Assembly (NCBI GenBank): GCA_963580285.1
Contig: OY757013.1
Location: 136,459,027 to 136,523,026 of the forward strand
Direction: 5' to 3'
DNA from: Lucinisca nassula
Taxonomy: Eukaryota; Mollusca; Bivalvia; Lucinida; Lucinidae
DNA length: 64,000 bases
The translations under genes were made by a program, and so were the position numbers. The notes below the pieces were generated by a model. That model did not search any database. It was not told the origin of the DNA and was given only the letters and a program-made list of their open reading frames with translations. The number at the start of each line of letters is the position of its first letter. Positions within the stretch are counted from its first letter, which is position 1. This document shows positions 33,915 through 45,253 of this stretch, in pieces.

Positions 33915-34160
33915 GCCCCCGCCCATGGGGGCTTTACGAAATAGATGGGTTGCATGATGCTTCCACGCAGAGCTGAAACCGACCGCACACGAGTACTGGT
34001 GAACCGCTTGGAAGATCTAAGGCTGCCAAGGCAAAGTATCAGAATCAGAATTGTTACTGGTGACACGTCAAATGGCATTCATACACCAGGACCTGTGATA
34101 TGTGAAATTAGTCCCTAGCTCTAACCAAGCGGGTAGAATTAGTTACACAGTTATCAGCAC
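33915..34160 (+). mobile_element. Chimeric S1 (right-arm copy)
   Basis: CCCGCCCATGGGGGCTTTAC to AGGCTGCCAAGGCAAAGTAT, then the foreign centre GTTACTGGTGACACGTCAAA in reverse orientation relative to 27685-27800. Confidence 0.6.
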
Positions 34161-34369
34161 CTTCAGCTGTCGAAATAATCGAATCGGGATGAACATTCCA
34201 ATTTCTAGAGGTTCGGGGGAAGAACGATTCTTTATAAATGTCAGTTCTTGCAGTAAAGGTCTGAAACGCCAATGAATGGTGATTTCTACCTGCCTCCCAA
34301 CCTACCTACCTATTTACCTACATACCTACATACATATAGTAGTAGTGTACGGGTAGAAGGGCTGCGACT

Positions 34370-34610
34370 AGGACAATCCATGCTTATAAAAATCATTTGG
34401 GCGACAGGGCTTGAGATGTCATTTCATCTCAATGGGTAAAAGTCCCACAAAATTGGAAGCAACGTATCCAAAATGTTATGTAAAGTGTTGACGAAGTTGT
34501 TAAACCTCAAAACAATCCTACCTACCTACCTCCCAAAATTGGAAGTAACGTGTCCAAAATGTTATATAAAGTGTTGACGGAGTCGTTTAACCTCAAATCA
34601 AACCTACCTA
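34370..34610 (+). mobile_element. SINE-like S1 3' end, partly duplicated
   Basis: CAAAATTGGAAGCAACGTAT...GTTAAACCTCAAA occurs at 34448-34513. A second copy follows at 34537-34600 after a CCTA run. Confidence 0.6.
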
Positions 34611-35230
34611 CCTACCTACCTACCTACCTATATACCTACCTGCCTGCCTGCATGCCTAACAACCTACATACCTACATACATACAGTAGCAGTGTACGGTT
34701 TTAGGTAGGTAGGTAATCAGATAGGTAAGTAGGCAGGCAGGCAGGTAGGTAGATCTTTAGGGAAGGTAGGCAGGCAGGTAAATAGGTAGGTAGGTAGGTT
34801 CAGAAGGTATGTAGGTAGGTAGGCAGGTAGACAGGCTAGTTGGTAGGTGGGCAGGGAGTTAATTAGAAAGGTAGACAGGTAGGTAGGTATGAAGTTAGGT
34901 AGGTGGCAAGGGTAGGTAGGTAGGTCGATTTTAGGTAGGTCGATAGGTGGCCGGGTTGGTGGGTTGGCCTGCAGGCAGGCGGGCGGTCGGGCGTGCCAAA
35001 TGGGTGGGTAGGCAGGTAGGTGGGTTTTGTGTACCCTACCCTACTCTACCCTACCCTACCCTACCCTACCCTACCCTACCCTACCCTACCCTACCCTACC
35101 CTACCATACCATACCCTACCCTACCCTGCCTTTCCAGGTAGGTAACTTCCTACATACCTACCCTGCCTAGCCCTGCCCAGCCCTGCCCTGCCCTGCCCTG
35201 TCCTGTCCTGCACTGCCCACATACATAAAT
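34610..35230. repeat. CCTA/GGTA tracts, CCCTA array and CCCTG run
   Basis: CCCTACCCTACCCTACC occupies 35030-35130 and CCCTGCCCTGCCCTG occupies 35180-35215. This mirrors the left-arm TAGGG array but is far shorter. Confidence 0.8.
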
Positions 35231-35340
35231 CGGCCCTTGCCCGTTGGGGCATGAAGAAAAAGATTGGCTGCATGATGCTTCCACGCAGAGAGTGAAACCG
35301 ACCGCACAAGAGTACTGGTAAACCGCTTAGAGGATCTTAA
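35225..35340 (+). mobile_element. SINE-like S1, 5' part
   Basis: GGCCCTTGCCCGTTGGGGCA, GGCTGCATGATGCTTCC and GAGTACTGGTAAACCGCTTA, joined to satellite G as in the left arm. Confidence 0.65.
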
Positions 35341-36540
35341 TATGTTCTGTAAAGGGTTATCCTTTGACAGCAAGGAATGCACTACAAAACTGGAAAATAT
35401 GGTTTTCTGGACCAGACTAACTAGTTTCGGCCAATTTTGCCCCATCAGTGACGCTCAAATATTTTCAAAATTTCACAATGGAATCAATGATCCCAAATGA
35501 AAAGAAAATATAAACTACACTATGGTGTAGGTCAGGAAGACTTTTTACGGCCACCACACATTCCCAGACACCAGCTGTAGTGACATTAAATATGCTCTAG
35601 AAAGGGTTATCCTTTGGAAGCAAGGAATACACTGCAAAACTGGGAAAACATTGAGCGTACAGGTTTTCTTGGCCAGACAAGCTAGTTTCGGTCAATGAGG
35701 ACTCATCAGTGACCCTCAAATATTTTCAAAATTTCTCAATAGAATCAATGGTGCCAAAGGACAAGAAAATATTAATTGCACTATGGTGTAGGGCAGGGAG
35801 ACTTTTACGGCCGCCACACATTCCCAGATACCAGCTGTAGTGACGTTATATATGTTATAGAAAGGGGTATCCTTTGGAAGCAAGGAATACACTACAACAC
35901 TGGAAAACATGGCGTGTACAGGTTTTCTGGGCAAGACTAGCTAGTTCCGGTCAATTAGGCCTCATCAGTGGCACTCAAATATTTTCAAAATTTCACAATG
36001 GAATCAATGATCCCAAAGGACAAGAAAATATAAACTACACTATAGTGTACGGCAAGAAGACTTTTACGGCCGCCAAACATTCCCAGATACCAGCTGAAGT
36101 GACGATAAATATAATCTAGAAAGGAAGCAAGGAATGTAAAAATGGAGTATACAGGTTTTCTGGGCCAGACTAGCTAGTTTCGATCAATTATGCCTTATCA
36201 ATGACCCTCAAATCTTTTCAAAAATTTCACAATGGAATCAATGATCACTAAGGACAAGAAAATATAAACTACACTATGGTGTAGGGCAGGGAGACATTTT
36301 ACCGCCGCCATACATTCCCAGATACCACCTGTAGTGACGTTATATATGTATAGAAAGGGTTGTCCTTTGGAAGCAAGGAGTACACTACAAAACTGGAAAA
36401 CATGGAGTGTACGGGTTTTCTGGGCCAAACAACTAGTTTCGGTCAATTAGGCCTCATCAGTGACCCTCAAATATTTTCAAAATTTCACAATGGAATCAAT
36501 GATCCCCAAGGGCAAGAAAATATAAACTACACTATGGTAA
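35340..36540 (-). repeat. Satellite G, about 5 units (right arm)
   Basis: Reverse-complement units with CAATGGAATCAATGATCCCA and ACCAGCTGTAGTGACG at roughly 255-bp spacing. The fourth unit is shortened. Confidence 0.85.
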
Positions 36541-36704
36541 GCCTGCACACGCAAAGCGGTGCGAGTCGGACCGTCCATGCCTATAAACCCTGTTGGTTTC
36601 TTTGGGCGATAGGGCTTGAGAAGTAAGGAGTTAGACATTGGAAGTTAGAATGTTAGAATGTTAGAAATGTCTTGTGCTAACAGGTATACTCAGCACATGT
36701 AATA

Positions 36705-36982
36705 GAGCCACGTCCATTGGAGAATAGATTGGGCTCCATGGTGCTTCCACGAAGAGCTGAAACCGACCGCACATGAGTACTCATACAGCGCTTACGAGTG
36801 GCAAAGTGGTGCGAGTCAGACCGATTATGCATATAAACCCTATTGGTTTCGTTGTGCTGCAGGGCTTGAGATGTAATTTCATCTCAATGTCGGGAAAAAA
36901 ATCAAAAAAAATGGAAGCAAAGTCTTCAAAATTACGAAAGTAGTGATGACGGGGACGTTAAACCTCAAATCGAACAATCAAG
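36705..36982 (+). mobile_element. SINE-like S1 (right-arm mirror of 22806-23094)
   Basis: It runs from CGTCCATTGGAGAATAGATT to GACGGGGACGTTAAACCTCA with the unusual AATCGAACAATCAA tail shared with its mirror. Confidence 0.75.
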
Positions 36983-37105
36983 TCTTGGAGACAGACGTCA
37001 TTATCCATCTATGGGAGTCTTGGTCTTACGACATATAGAGTATCTTTCATGAGTATTCATGCCTTTCATAAAAAGAGTATCTTACAGCCATGTAGCTTTT
37101 GTTTG

Positions 37106-37405
37106 TTTGTTTGATTTGAGGTTTAACGTCCCCGTCAACACTGTAAAGATCATTTTGGAGACGTTGCTTCCAATTTTGTGGGACTTTTACCCGACATTGA
37201 GATGAAATGACATATCAAGCCCTGTCGCCCAATGAAACCAATATGGTTTATAAGCATGGACGGTCCAACTCGTGCGCACCGCTTTGCCTGGGCAGGCTTA
37301 GATCACCTAAGCGGTTTACCAGTACTCGTGTGCGGGTCGGATTCAGCTCTGCGTGGAAGCATCATGCAGCCCATATATTTCTTCAAGCCCAGATGGGCGG
37401 GGCCG
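37106..37405 (-). mobile_element. SINE-like S1 (right-arm mirror of 22350-22653)
   Basis: TTTGATTTGAGGTTTAACGT through CCCAGATGGGCGGGG, complete. Confidence 0.8.
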
Positions 37406-37604
37406 GACAGCCATGTAGCTTACTTCTGCGCATCTGCGAAATCTGCGCACTAGCATAAGATTTAGTCATTGAAGTTCGACGTGAAGATAACAGTAACAAC
37501 AGGATTACTGCTACTACTACCAGCAGTAGCAGTAACGCTTATTCAGTCCTTCAAATAAATCTTGTTTCATTGCGTGCATCTTTTATGAAATGAGCACCCA
37601 CTCT

Positions 37605-37800
37605 ATATACCGTGAGACCAAAATACCATTTCACATCGCAATGGTCCGAGTCTGGCTCGGGTCGCATGTGAGATGCCAAGTTCTGCAACGGAATGTCAAG
37701 TGGTTTTGGTCCGGGTACACCATTTTTTGCCCACCTTCTGAATAAACTTTCGGCTCAATATACGTGAAATAATCTTGAAAGGATCGCTAAATCAAAGCCA
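37605..37800 (+). mobile_element. SINE S3-related copy (right arm)
   Basis: GGTCCGAGTCTGGCTCGGGT, GCCAAGTTCTGCAACGGAAT and ACGTGAAATAATCTTGAAAG follow the S3 order. Confidence 0.65.
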
Positions 37801-37809
37801 AGATGGATA

Positions 37810-38260
37810 ATAACATCGATGTGCAAAGCTATTACTTGTACGCGGTATCGATTGGCAACGTCACCCTATTAAACTTCCCGGCATGCTTATGCATCTAAAT
37901 GATTTTTTGTGAATGTAAATTGGCGTGTTTTGAAAACTTAACACAAGGTTATGCATCTACATGCTATTTTAGCATATGAATATACTTTTACACACATAAA
38001 ACATCGTAAGCATTTAAAGCGAAAATACATCATAAAAAAGTTCATGCATCTAAAATCATTTTTTAATTGTAATTATATTTTGCATTTAAAACAATTCTAT
38101 AACAGTTAAACAAACATTTGTACATCTGAAACAAAAAATTATTGAACCTAAAACATTTTATACCATTTAAAGCTAAAATAAAATTAAAATTAAAATTTGC
38201 AATTAAAACAATTATATAGCAGTTAAAATATAAAGAAATGCATCTAAAACAAAAAAATAT
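37810..38260. other. Very AT-rich stretch
   Basis: Repeated words such as GCATCTAAAAC, CATTTAAA and ACAATTATATAGCAG; low complexity, no gene. It mirrors 21570-21900. Confidence 0.6.
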
Positions 38261-38498
38261 TGCACCTACATAACGATTTTGCATTCAAATACTTCAATAT
38301 ATCATTTAAATGTATTTTATGCATATACATTTTATTTATTGAATTTTGCAACATATCCCACGCCATATACGTGATGGAAATTATCGAGTATTGAGCATTG
38401 TTTTTGTCGATTTTAACCGAAGGGAAAGAACTCGTAAATACATTTTTGTTTAGCACATTCGTTGTAATGGGAACATTTTCTCGCAATTCAAAGAAATT

Positions 38499-38787
38499 TT
38501 GTTTGTTTAATTGTTTAATTTGAGGTTTAACACTGTAAAGGTAATTTTGGAGACGTTACTTCCAATTTTGTCGGACTTTTACCCGACATTGAGATGTAAT
38601 GACATTTCAAGCCCTGTCGCCCAATCAAACCAAAAGGGTTTATAAGCATGGACGGGCAAACTCGCACTGCTTTGCCTGGGCAGGCTTAGATCCTCTAACC
38701 GGTTAACCAGTACTTGTTTGCGGGTCGGTTTCAGCTCTGCGTGGAAGTATCATGAAGCCCATATATTTCTTCAAGCCCAGATTGGCT
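38499..38787 (-). mobile_element. SINE-like S1
   Basis: GTTTAATTTGAGGTTTAACA through CCCAGATTGGC; near full length. Confidence 0.7.
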
Positions 38788-39224
38788 GATGTAAACAAGT
38801 CCGTGACGTGAACATTTCCGTAAACTATGGTTGACAGGAGTGTTGTCTTATTGTCTTGGTTTGGTCTTATTTCTGCTAAAACAAATATGTTATACATATA
38901 TGTTCTCATTGAAACCGCCTCAATGTCCATCTACAACCAACGTTAGAAGCAGAAAAAATATATAAACATATTTTTCATAACAAAATATGGGATGGGGGTG
39001 GGGGTGGGGTTGGATAGAGAATGCATTAAATATCATGAGCTACGTCTGTCGGTGTGTGCTCGGAGGGGGGTGTGCTGTGTTTGCCGGGTCTTGTCCATCA
39101 TCCGTTTCGGTTTCAAAACTTTGGGGTTAAGACACGCTGATGAAGATGAAATATCAGAAAGGCCTCTGTGTCACTAAATTTGGTATATATATACGCATTA
39201 ATATCACACGGGTGTGTTATCCTA
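38787..39224 (-). mobile_element. Foldback element, family B, rearranged interior
   Basis: The left end is TGATGTAAACAAGTCCGTGA. The hairpin stops at the apex (ACCGCCTCAATG) and jumps to the arm base CTACAACC. The right end ACACGGGTGTGTTATCC is separated by about 240 bp of unrelated G-rich sequence. Confidence 0.6.
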
Positions 39225-39389
39225 ACAGACTCCAGATATAACGTAACGATACAGACAAATACTTACTAAATGAATATTTGAGGCGATAATCGCGTTATGA
39301 ACGTTGCACAGCGTATGGACATTTTGATAAAGTGAAAACATGTTTTTAGTTTCACTTTCCTCGGTTGCAATTTTCAAGTTTCGGCGCCC

Positions 39390-39692
39390 CCCCCCCCGCC
39401 ACCCCACCATCTGGGCTTGAAGAAATATATGGGCTGCATGATGCTTCCACGCAGAGCTGAAACCGACCAGCACACGAGTACTGGTAAACAGCTAAGAGGA
39501 TCTAAGCCTGCCCAGGCAAAGCGGTGCGTGTCGGTCCGTCCATGCTAATAAATCCTATTGGTTTCATTGGGCGACATGGCTTGAGATTTCATTTCATCTC
39601 AATGTCGGGTAAAATTCCCACAAAATTGGAAGCAACGTCTCCAAAATAACCCTTACAGTGTTGACGGGGAAGTTAAACCTCAAATCAAACAA
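39390..39692 (+). mobile_element. SINE-like S1, full length
   Basis: It runs from CACCATCTGGGCTTGAAGAA to AGTTAAACCTCAAATCAAAC; a 9-bp C-run precedes it. Confidence 0.75.
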
Positions 39693-40046
39693 AAAATCAA
39701 GTTTGACCCATAAGTTATCGCGTATCTGAGTCATTTGATATTTTTTTCCGCTCCGCTTAAGTCTCAGTTAAACCACTTCTATCCAAAAGGTTCATTGTGA
39801 ACCATAGTGTGCACAGATCAGGCAATACAGAATGTGGCATATGCTCGTGGTCTACACTGTTTAAAAAGTATGTTTGGTATAAGTGTAAGAATTAATAAAA
39901 CTCAATCAAGGAACTCTCCAATCAGAAGTAAAGTTACAAGAGGGCACAAACAAAACATAAACTAGTACGTTCATTATCAAAATGAAGCATGTCACACTAG
40001 AATAGAACGACCGCCTTGGGTCGGGGTCATTTACATAAAACCTACA

Positions 40047-40457
40047 TTCTTGCACACCAGATAAGGAAAGCCACAATTTTAGCCGGGGATAGAAAAGTTG
40101 TTCTGACCCTGGGGTTCTTACCCAAAATTGGATAGTCTCGCGTGTTTCATAAATGCACTGGTCGAATACGATCTCATATGCATCGACTTTAAGGTTGACG
40201 TCGCAACACGCTACGTGACGTCACTAAACATCACGACATGGTCATGAAATTATGGCGAACGTCGGCAACAGAGGTGACTGAAGTATCAAAAATCCACGCT
40301 CAGAAATGAAAGGTATGCACAAACATGGGTGTGAGAATAGGTAAATACGTGTCGAGGGTCACTGTCCGGCATCACTCGACAAGCCTTGCGATGCCGGACA
40401 GTGACCCTCGGGCCGGTTTTTTCCATCCACCCCTCACACCCATGTACGATTCTTATA
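40047..40457 (+). mobile_element. MITE with palindromic tail, family E, copy 2
   Basis: It runs from TTCTTGCACACCAGATAAGG to a hairpin GAGGGTCACTGTCCGGCATC...GATGCCGGACAGTGACCCTC, loop-side TCGACAAGCCTT. Confidence 0.75.
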
Positions 40458-40669
40458 TTCTAACACAACGCTCCAATATAGGTGACGGGAAGAAACTGTG
40501 GTTTATTCTGCAAAAATCACTGCCACCGATGTATGACATCACTCGAAGATACTATAATGTTGACCGTTCTCTTGCTGAATATTCAGTTTAGGCACAGCCA
40601 TTTCTGACTTTGAACCAATCAGATTACTTGATGTTATTTATTCCTACAATTTTATAAATTGAATGCCAA

Positions 40670-40725
40670 ACAGTGTAGATCCTAATCAGATGGCTGATAT
40701 GGATCTACGCTGTTTGCAAAGAAGT
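40670..40725. repeat. Small palindrome with CAAACAGTGTAGATC ends
   Basis: GCCAAACAGTGTAGATCC, a short spacer with CAGATGGCTGATATG, then GGATCTACGCTGTTTGC. Confidence 0.6.
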
Positions 40726-40805
40726 GGGTCGTCGTGAACAGCAGGAAAAGAGTTACAAGGTGAAACATTATTTTCTCGCAAAACAGAAAAACACAACTGA
40801 GTCAG

Positions 40806-42090
40806 TTTAGTTTAAACATATTTTATTGCATCAGAAAAAGCAATGGGGTTGGGCCACAAGTTCTCGCAACATTAGTTACGGCCCTTCCCCTACAACAATC
40901 ATATATAATGATACAAAGTGAAAACAACAGCAAACAATATATATTTAAAAAAAAGAGTATGCATGGTATGAGAAGGATTCTTAATAAGAAAGACAGACAC
41001 TTCGTGTTGGGTGGTAAAGTACTAATACGGTCTGTTATACATCTGTTACACTAACGAAAATAGGTTTATTTTGGTATTTGTAGGACTTAGGCCTAAAATC
41101 GATTTGACGTTTTAATAAAGTTATGGACAGCGTCGAACAATATAGTATTATTATCGACACTAAGATTTTGATTTCCAAAGAGAAGCAATTGAACATTTAG
41201 AGGGTGGAAATTTCTTGTTGAGTTGAACAGAATTAGTCGTTGGTGTGTGTATTTGGTACAGTTGAGAAAGTAATGTTCAGCATCTTCGATACCATTTCCA
41301 CAGCCACAGTTTGGATCCGGGTGTAAATGATTATTGAATAAATCGTTATTTAAATTACTACAGTTGTTGCGCAGTCGTGCATGCAATACCGATAATAATC
41401 GATTCCCACGAAGGTAGTAGAGTGGTACTTTTGGGACAGTGGTATTCGATCTGGAAGAATGAAATTTGAAGGCGCAAAGAGAAGTTATGTCCCTTAAAGA
41501 AGGATCTGTGGAATTCCACAAAGAAATAGATGAGGGAATACAAGACTTCTTTGAAATTTCGGTTCGGGTGTACGGAATGGAGAAGTTGTGTTGGTTTCTA
41601 AGAGGGTAATTAGACACTTCTCTTACCCTAGGGGGAATTAGATCAGTTTTATAGGAAGGCACTAAACCTGAGTTCACCTTATACATGAAATTAAGTTTCT
41701 GTTGCTGCCTTCTTTCAGACAATGAAACCCAGCCACATTCTGAATATAAATTATCGAGTGAGATGTATCTAGTAAGACCTGTAACTAAACGAGCTGCTTC
41801 GTTTTGAATTTTTTCAAGAGCATATGAGTTCTGAGCTGAGCAACCTTCCCATACAATCGAGGCATATTCCATTACAGGAAGAAGAAAGGAAACATATATT
41901 TAATTAAGTGCATTTCTACTCAAAGAATATTTAAGCTTGCGCATAATACCTAATACTCTTGCCGCTGAGTTTTTTATGTTTTCGACATGTTTTGTCCATT
42001 TTCCATCGCTGCTAAAGGTTATGCCTAGGTGTTTATGGTTTTCTGCAAACTTTATAATTGTATGATCAAACTTAAGCAATGGCATGAACT
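40806..42090 (-). pseudogene. Non-LTR retrotransposon, 5'-truncated ORF2 C-terminus and 3' UTR
   Basis: The minus-strand frame from 42085 reads the post-catalytic part of a reverse transcriptase: HKHLGITFSSDGKWTKHV, then, after an in-frame TAA at 41901-41903, MEYASIVWEGCSAQNSYALE and KIQNEAARLVTGLTR. It ends with a zinc-knuckle-like CGCGNGIEDAEHYFLNC (CxCx8Hx4C), the zf-RVT-type motif, and stops at 41093. The catalytic FADD box is missing because the copy is truncated at its 5' side. The 3' UTR runs to AATAAAATATGTTTAAAC near 40820. Same family as 45254-47158. It is non-functional alone. Confidence 0.85.
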
Positions 42091-42295
42091 GAGTCAGTGT
42101 GATTTAGACAAAAATGGTAGGCTGGAAGAATTTGAAGGATTAACAGAAAAAATGTCGATTTTAGTTTGTTAAATTGAGGATCTTACATGAGTGTTTATGT
42201 TTTTTTTTTTTTTTGGATTTATTAAAGGAGTCGAGGAAAACGGATAAAATGCGAGGTTTTGCGAGCATTTTATCCCTTTTCTTCAACGAGTTTTA

Positions 42296-42616
42296 AACCG
42301 GCCCCGATAGCTCAGTTGGTAGAGTGTCCGCTCCGGGGAACGGGAGGTCACGGGTTCGATCCCGGGCCGCGACATACCAGTCGTTAAGAATGGTACTAGC
42401 TGCTCCTCGCTTGGCACTCAGTTTTACGGGTAGAATTAGGACTGGTCAGGATAATGTGACTGAGTGTGATATCATGGAATGTGTCTGGGACATGATACTT
42501 CAGTGAGACAGCACTGTAAAAGTGAGCATTGAGATCCCTGTCGCAACCAGACACCGTCGTGATAAGACTGAAAAATTGTTGAAAGCGACGTTAAACCCGA
42601 ATTCACACACACACAC
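42296..42616 (+). mobile_element. tRNA-derived SINE (V/Meta-like), + copy
   Basis: The head has box A TAGCTCAGTTGG (42308-42319) and box B GGTTCGATCCC (42353-42363). The body contains GCTCCTCGCTTGGCACTCAG. The 3' end GCGACGTTAAACCCGAATTC leads into an AC tail. Target duplication TCAACGAGTTTTA occurs at 42283-42295 and 42617-42629. Assignment to the V/Meta type is an inference from the layout. Confidence 0.88.
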
Positions 42617-42726
42617 TCAACGAGTTTTATAAACAAAGTAATACATAGGCACGAATGCATGATTCTATTTATCATATGACATTTAAAACGCATTTTATTA
42701 ACGATTGTTTTACAAAAATGTCAATA

Positions 42727-43198
42727 CAATCGAACTTCGATGGGTCGAACTCGGTAGGCTCGAACACCACGTTTGGGTCGAACTGACTTTTCAGTCCCGG
42801 CAAAATCCCTATTCATTTTAACTGAACATGACACCCTTGGCTCGAACCACGATGGCTCGAACCCTCGAACCCTAAGCCTGGTCCCTAGAGTGCATTTTCT
42901 ATTTAAAATCCCACCGATGGCTCGCACTAATTACCTTTTTTAAAAATTCCAATTTTATCGATCAAGTCACGCAGGCGCGTGATCAGTATCATAAAACGGA
43001 CCAAAATACGGCTCATCATCCACTCTTAAATTATGACTGATAAATGTACCGGAAGTCACCAAAATCGCCGCAGCTATGATAAAAAATCATAGTACACAAA
43101 GATAGATCTTGCCGAGTTGGACTCCAATGGCTCGAACTACCGATGGCTCGAACTTTTTTCGGCGGTCCCGGCGAGTTCGAGCCATCGAAGTTCGACTG
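42727..43198. mobile_element. Pogo/Tigger-like nonautonomous element
   Basis: The TIRs are CAATCGAACTTCGATGGGTC and, inverted, CAGTCGAACTTCGATGGCTC. TA flanks it at 42725-42726 and 43199-43200. The empty site TCAATATTCCGC is preserved in element D copy 1. Further GGCTCGAAC words are repeated inside. No transposase frame was found. Confidence 0.85.
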
Positions 43199-43462
43199 TA
43201 TTCCGCAATTAGTAAACGCGACGTCGTTAAGGACGTCGTACAGGTATCCGATTTCGGGGACATTTAACTAATTCATATATTTAATCCACTCGTGGATTAC
43301 GGTATTTATAACATAGCGTTGTTACACTCTCAGACTCAACGCGATGTGATAATACCTATCGAACCAAATCAGCTCTTGCATAAGATTTGCTGAGTGATAA
43401 ATATCAGTTTGTCGGTCGAGCGAAAGTCGAAAAATTCACGCTCTCGTGATTTATCTACTTTA

Positions 43463-43464
43463 TA

Positions 43465-43554
<90 letters not shown>

Positions 43555-43874
43555 TCGGGTTTAACGTCGCTTTCAGCAATGTTTCAGTCATATCACGAAG
43601 GTGTCTGGTTGCGACATGGAGCTCAATGCTTACTTTTATAGTGCTGCCTCACTGAAGTATCATGTCCCAGACACATTACATGATACCTCACCCAGTCACA
43701 TTATCCTGACACTGGGTCGACCAGTCCTAGCTCTACCCCGTAAATCTGAGTGCCAAGCGAGGAGCAGCTAGTACCATTTTAACGACTTTGGTATGTCGCG
43801 GCCAGGGATCGAACCCGTGACCTCCCGTTCCCCGGAGCGGACGGACACTCTACCAACTGAGCTATCGGGGCCGG
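43463..43874 (-). mobile_element. tRNA-derived SINE (V/Meta-like), minus copy with expanded tail
   Basis: Reverse complement of 42296-42616: GGGATCGAACCC (box B) and CCAACTGAGCTATCG (box A) at the right, and a (GT)n tail at 43466-43551 on the left. Target duplication TATCTACTTTA occurs at 43452-43462 and 43875-43885. Confidence 0.88.
43466..43551. repeat. (GT)n microsatellite
   Basis: About 43 GT units at the 3' tail of the SINE. Confidence 0.95.
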
Positions 43875-43885
43875 TATCTACTTTA

Positions 43886-44310
43886 CAAACTGGCCTCCAA
43901 AATTCGATTCATAACAGCTAGGACTGATCTTTTTCTTTTGCGATGGGACTTGTTTCTTCTTCTTGAAGAAGCATTTTGTCTGCTGACTGTCTCAAGGCAT
44001 TCGTTCCTATGTAGTATTAAGGGGTTTATTGTTTATCAATAGACCTAACGTCCATGTAACTAACTGCAGTAGCTTATAGCCTGCCTTTGTCCACGCGATA
44101 ATCGCTCACCATGTACAAAATCCAGGTAACGTTTTATTTTCGTTTTTACTTTTTTTATTCATTTATTTTTTTCTTAGCAGCAATGTTCTTCTTCCTGTGA
44201 TGCCAGAGTGATGTGTATAAAGGGTTTGTTATCTGTAAAATGTGGGCTGGGTATGTGTGCTTGTACAATCGCATACTGTGAAGTCCCAGATCAGCGCCAC
44301 AGTACACAGC
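43886..44310. other. No recognisable gene
   Basis: AT-rich, with short chance frames only. Confidence 0.45.
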
Positions 44311-44565
44311 GTCTGATAATGGTATACACTGTTTGCCCAAACTATTAGTATTTAAGTAAAAGTGATCATGGTATACACTGTTTGCCCAAAACTACTAGTA
44401 TTTAAGTATCAGCTATCATGGAATACACTGTTTGCCCAAACTACTAGTATTAAAGTAAAAGTGATCATGGTATACACTGTTTGCCCAAACTTCTAGTATT
44501 TAAGTAAAAGTGATAATGGTATACACTGTTTGCCTAAACTATTAGTATTGAAGTAAACAATCTAT
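44311..44565 (+). repeat. Tandem repeat, 5 units of 49-50 bp
   Basis: The block GGTATACACTGTTTGCCCAA recurs at 44321, 44370, 44420, 44469 and 44519, each followed by ACTAGTATTTAAGTA-like sequence. Confidence 0.9.
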
Positions 44566-44824
44566 GTCTCAATTCAGAACCATTTCCCTAGCCAACACCA
44601 AGAAACAATCGACAAATTAGCGCTGTCAATGCTTTGATTAATATAAATTACAACAAAAGTTTACGCTGTCCATGCGCATATTGTGGCATATTTTCAAAGT
44701 AGGCACTACGTTTCTACCTTGGCGTGGGGAAGCATACTCGGATTACGGCCGTTGACTAGTATACTAGATGAAATGCGATTATCAGAAGCATTTGAGTGTA
44801 ATTACTAGTTGTGTAGAACACGAT

Positions 44825-45253
44825 TTCTTGCACACAAGACAAGCAAATCCGTGATTTTACTCTGGGATAGAAATTTATGTTCTGACCCTGGTGTTCCGAC
44901 GCAAAATCGAATATAATCGCGTGTTTGATAAATGCACCGGTTGATTACGACCTCGAATGCGCCATCGTTAAGGTTGACGTCACAGCACGTTACGTGACGT
45001 CACTAAACATTCTTGTAGTGTCATCGCAATATGGCGGACGTCGGTAACCGAAGTGACTGCAGCATTAAAATCCGAGCTAAGAAATGGAATGTGTGCAAGA
45101 AAAAGAATCCTATATAGGTGTTAGGGGTGGATAGAAAAATCCGTGCATCGGGATCACTGTCCGGCATCACTCGGCAATCCTCGTGTTGCCGGACAGTGAC
45201 CCATTGGGACGGATTTTTCCATCCACCCTTCACAGCAATATAAGATTCTTATA
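44825..45253 (+). mobile_element. MITE with palindromic tail, family E, copy 3
   Basis: The 44825-45102 part is bounded by TTCTTGCACAC and GTGTGCAAGAA. A palindrome then follows (GGGGTGGATAGAAAAATCCG ... GGATTTTTCCATCCACCC), with loop TCGGCAATCCTC. Confidence 0.78.

Larger units (their letters stand above)
32130..38371 (-). repeat. Right arm of the large inverted repeat
   Basis: Matching landmarks include 38260-38371 with 21527-21640, 37430-37560 with 22230-22345, 33915-34290 with 27540-27912, and 32160-33300 with 28560-29560. It is shorter because it lacks one of the direct units of the left arm. Confidence 0.85.
42205..43360 (+). mobile_element. Palindrome-bearing element D, copy 2, with two nested insertions
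   Basis: GAGGAAAACGGATAAAATGC, loop GAGGTTTTGCGA, GCATTTTATCCC. It continues after the SINE with ATAAACAAAGTAATACATAG, and after the pogo-like MITE with TTCCGCAATTAGTAAACGCG. It lines up with 20618-21030. Confidence 0.8.

Noticed and set aside
42300..42373. Stand-alone tRNA gene
   Set aside because: A and B boxes are good, but the sequence continues into a SINE body with an AC tail and target duplication.
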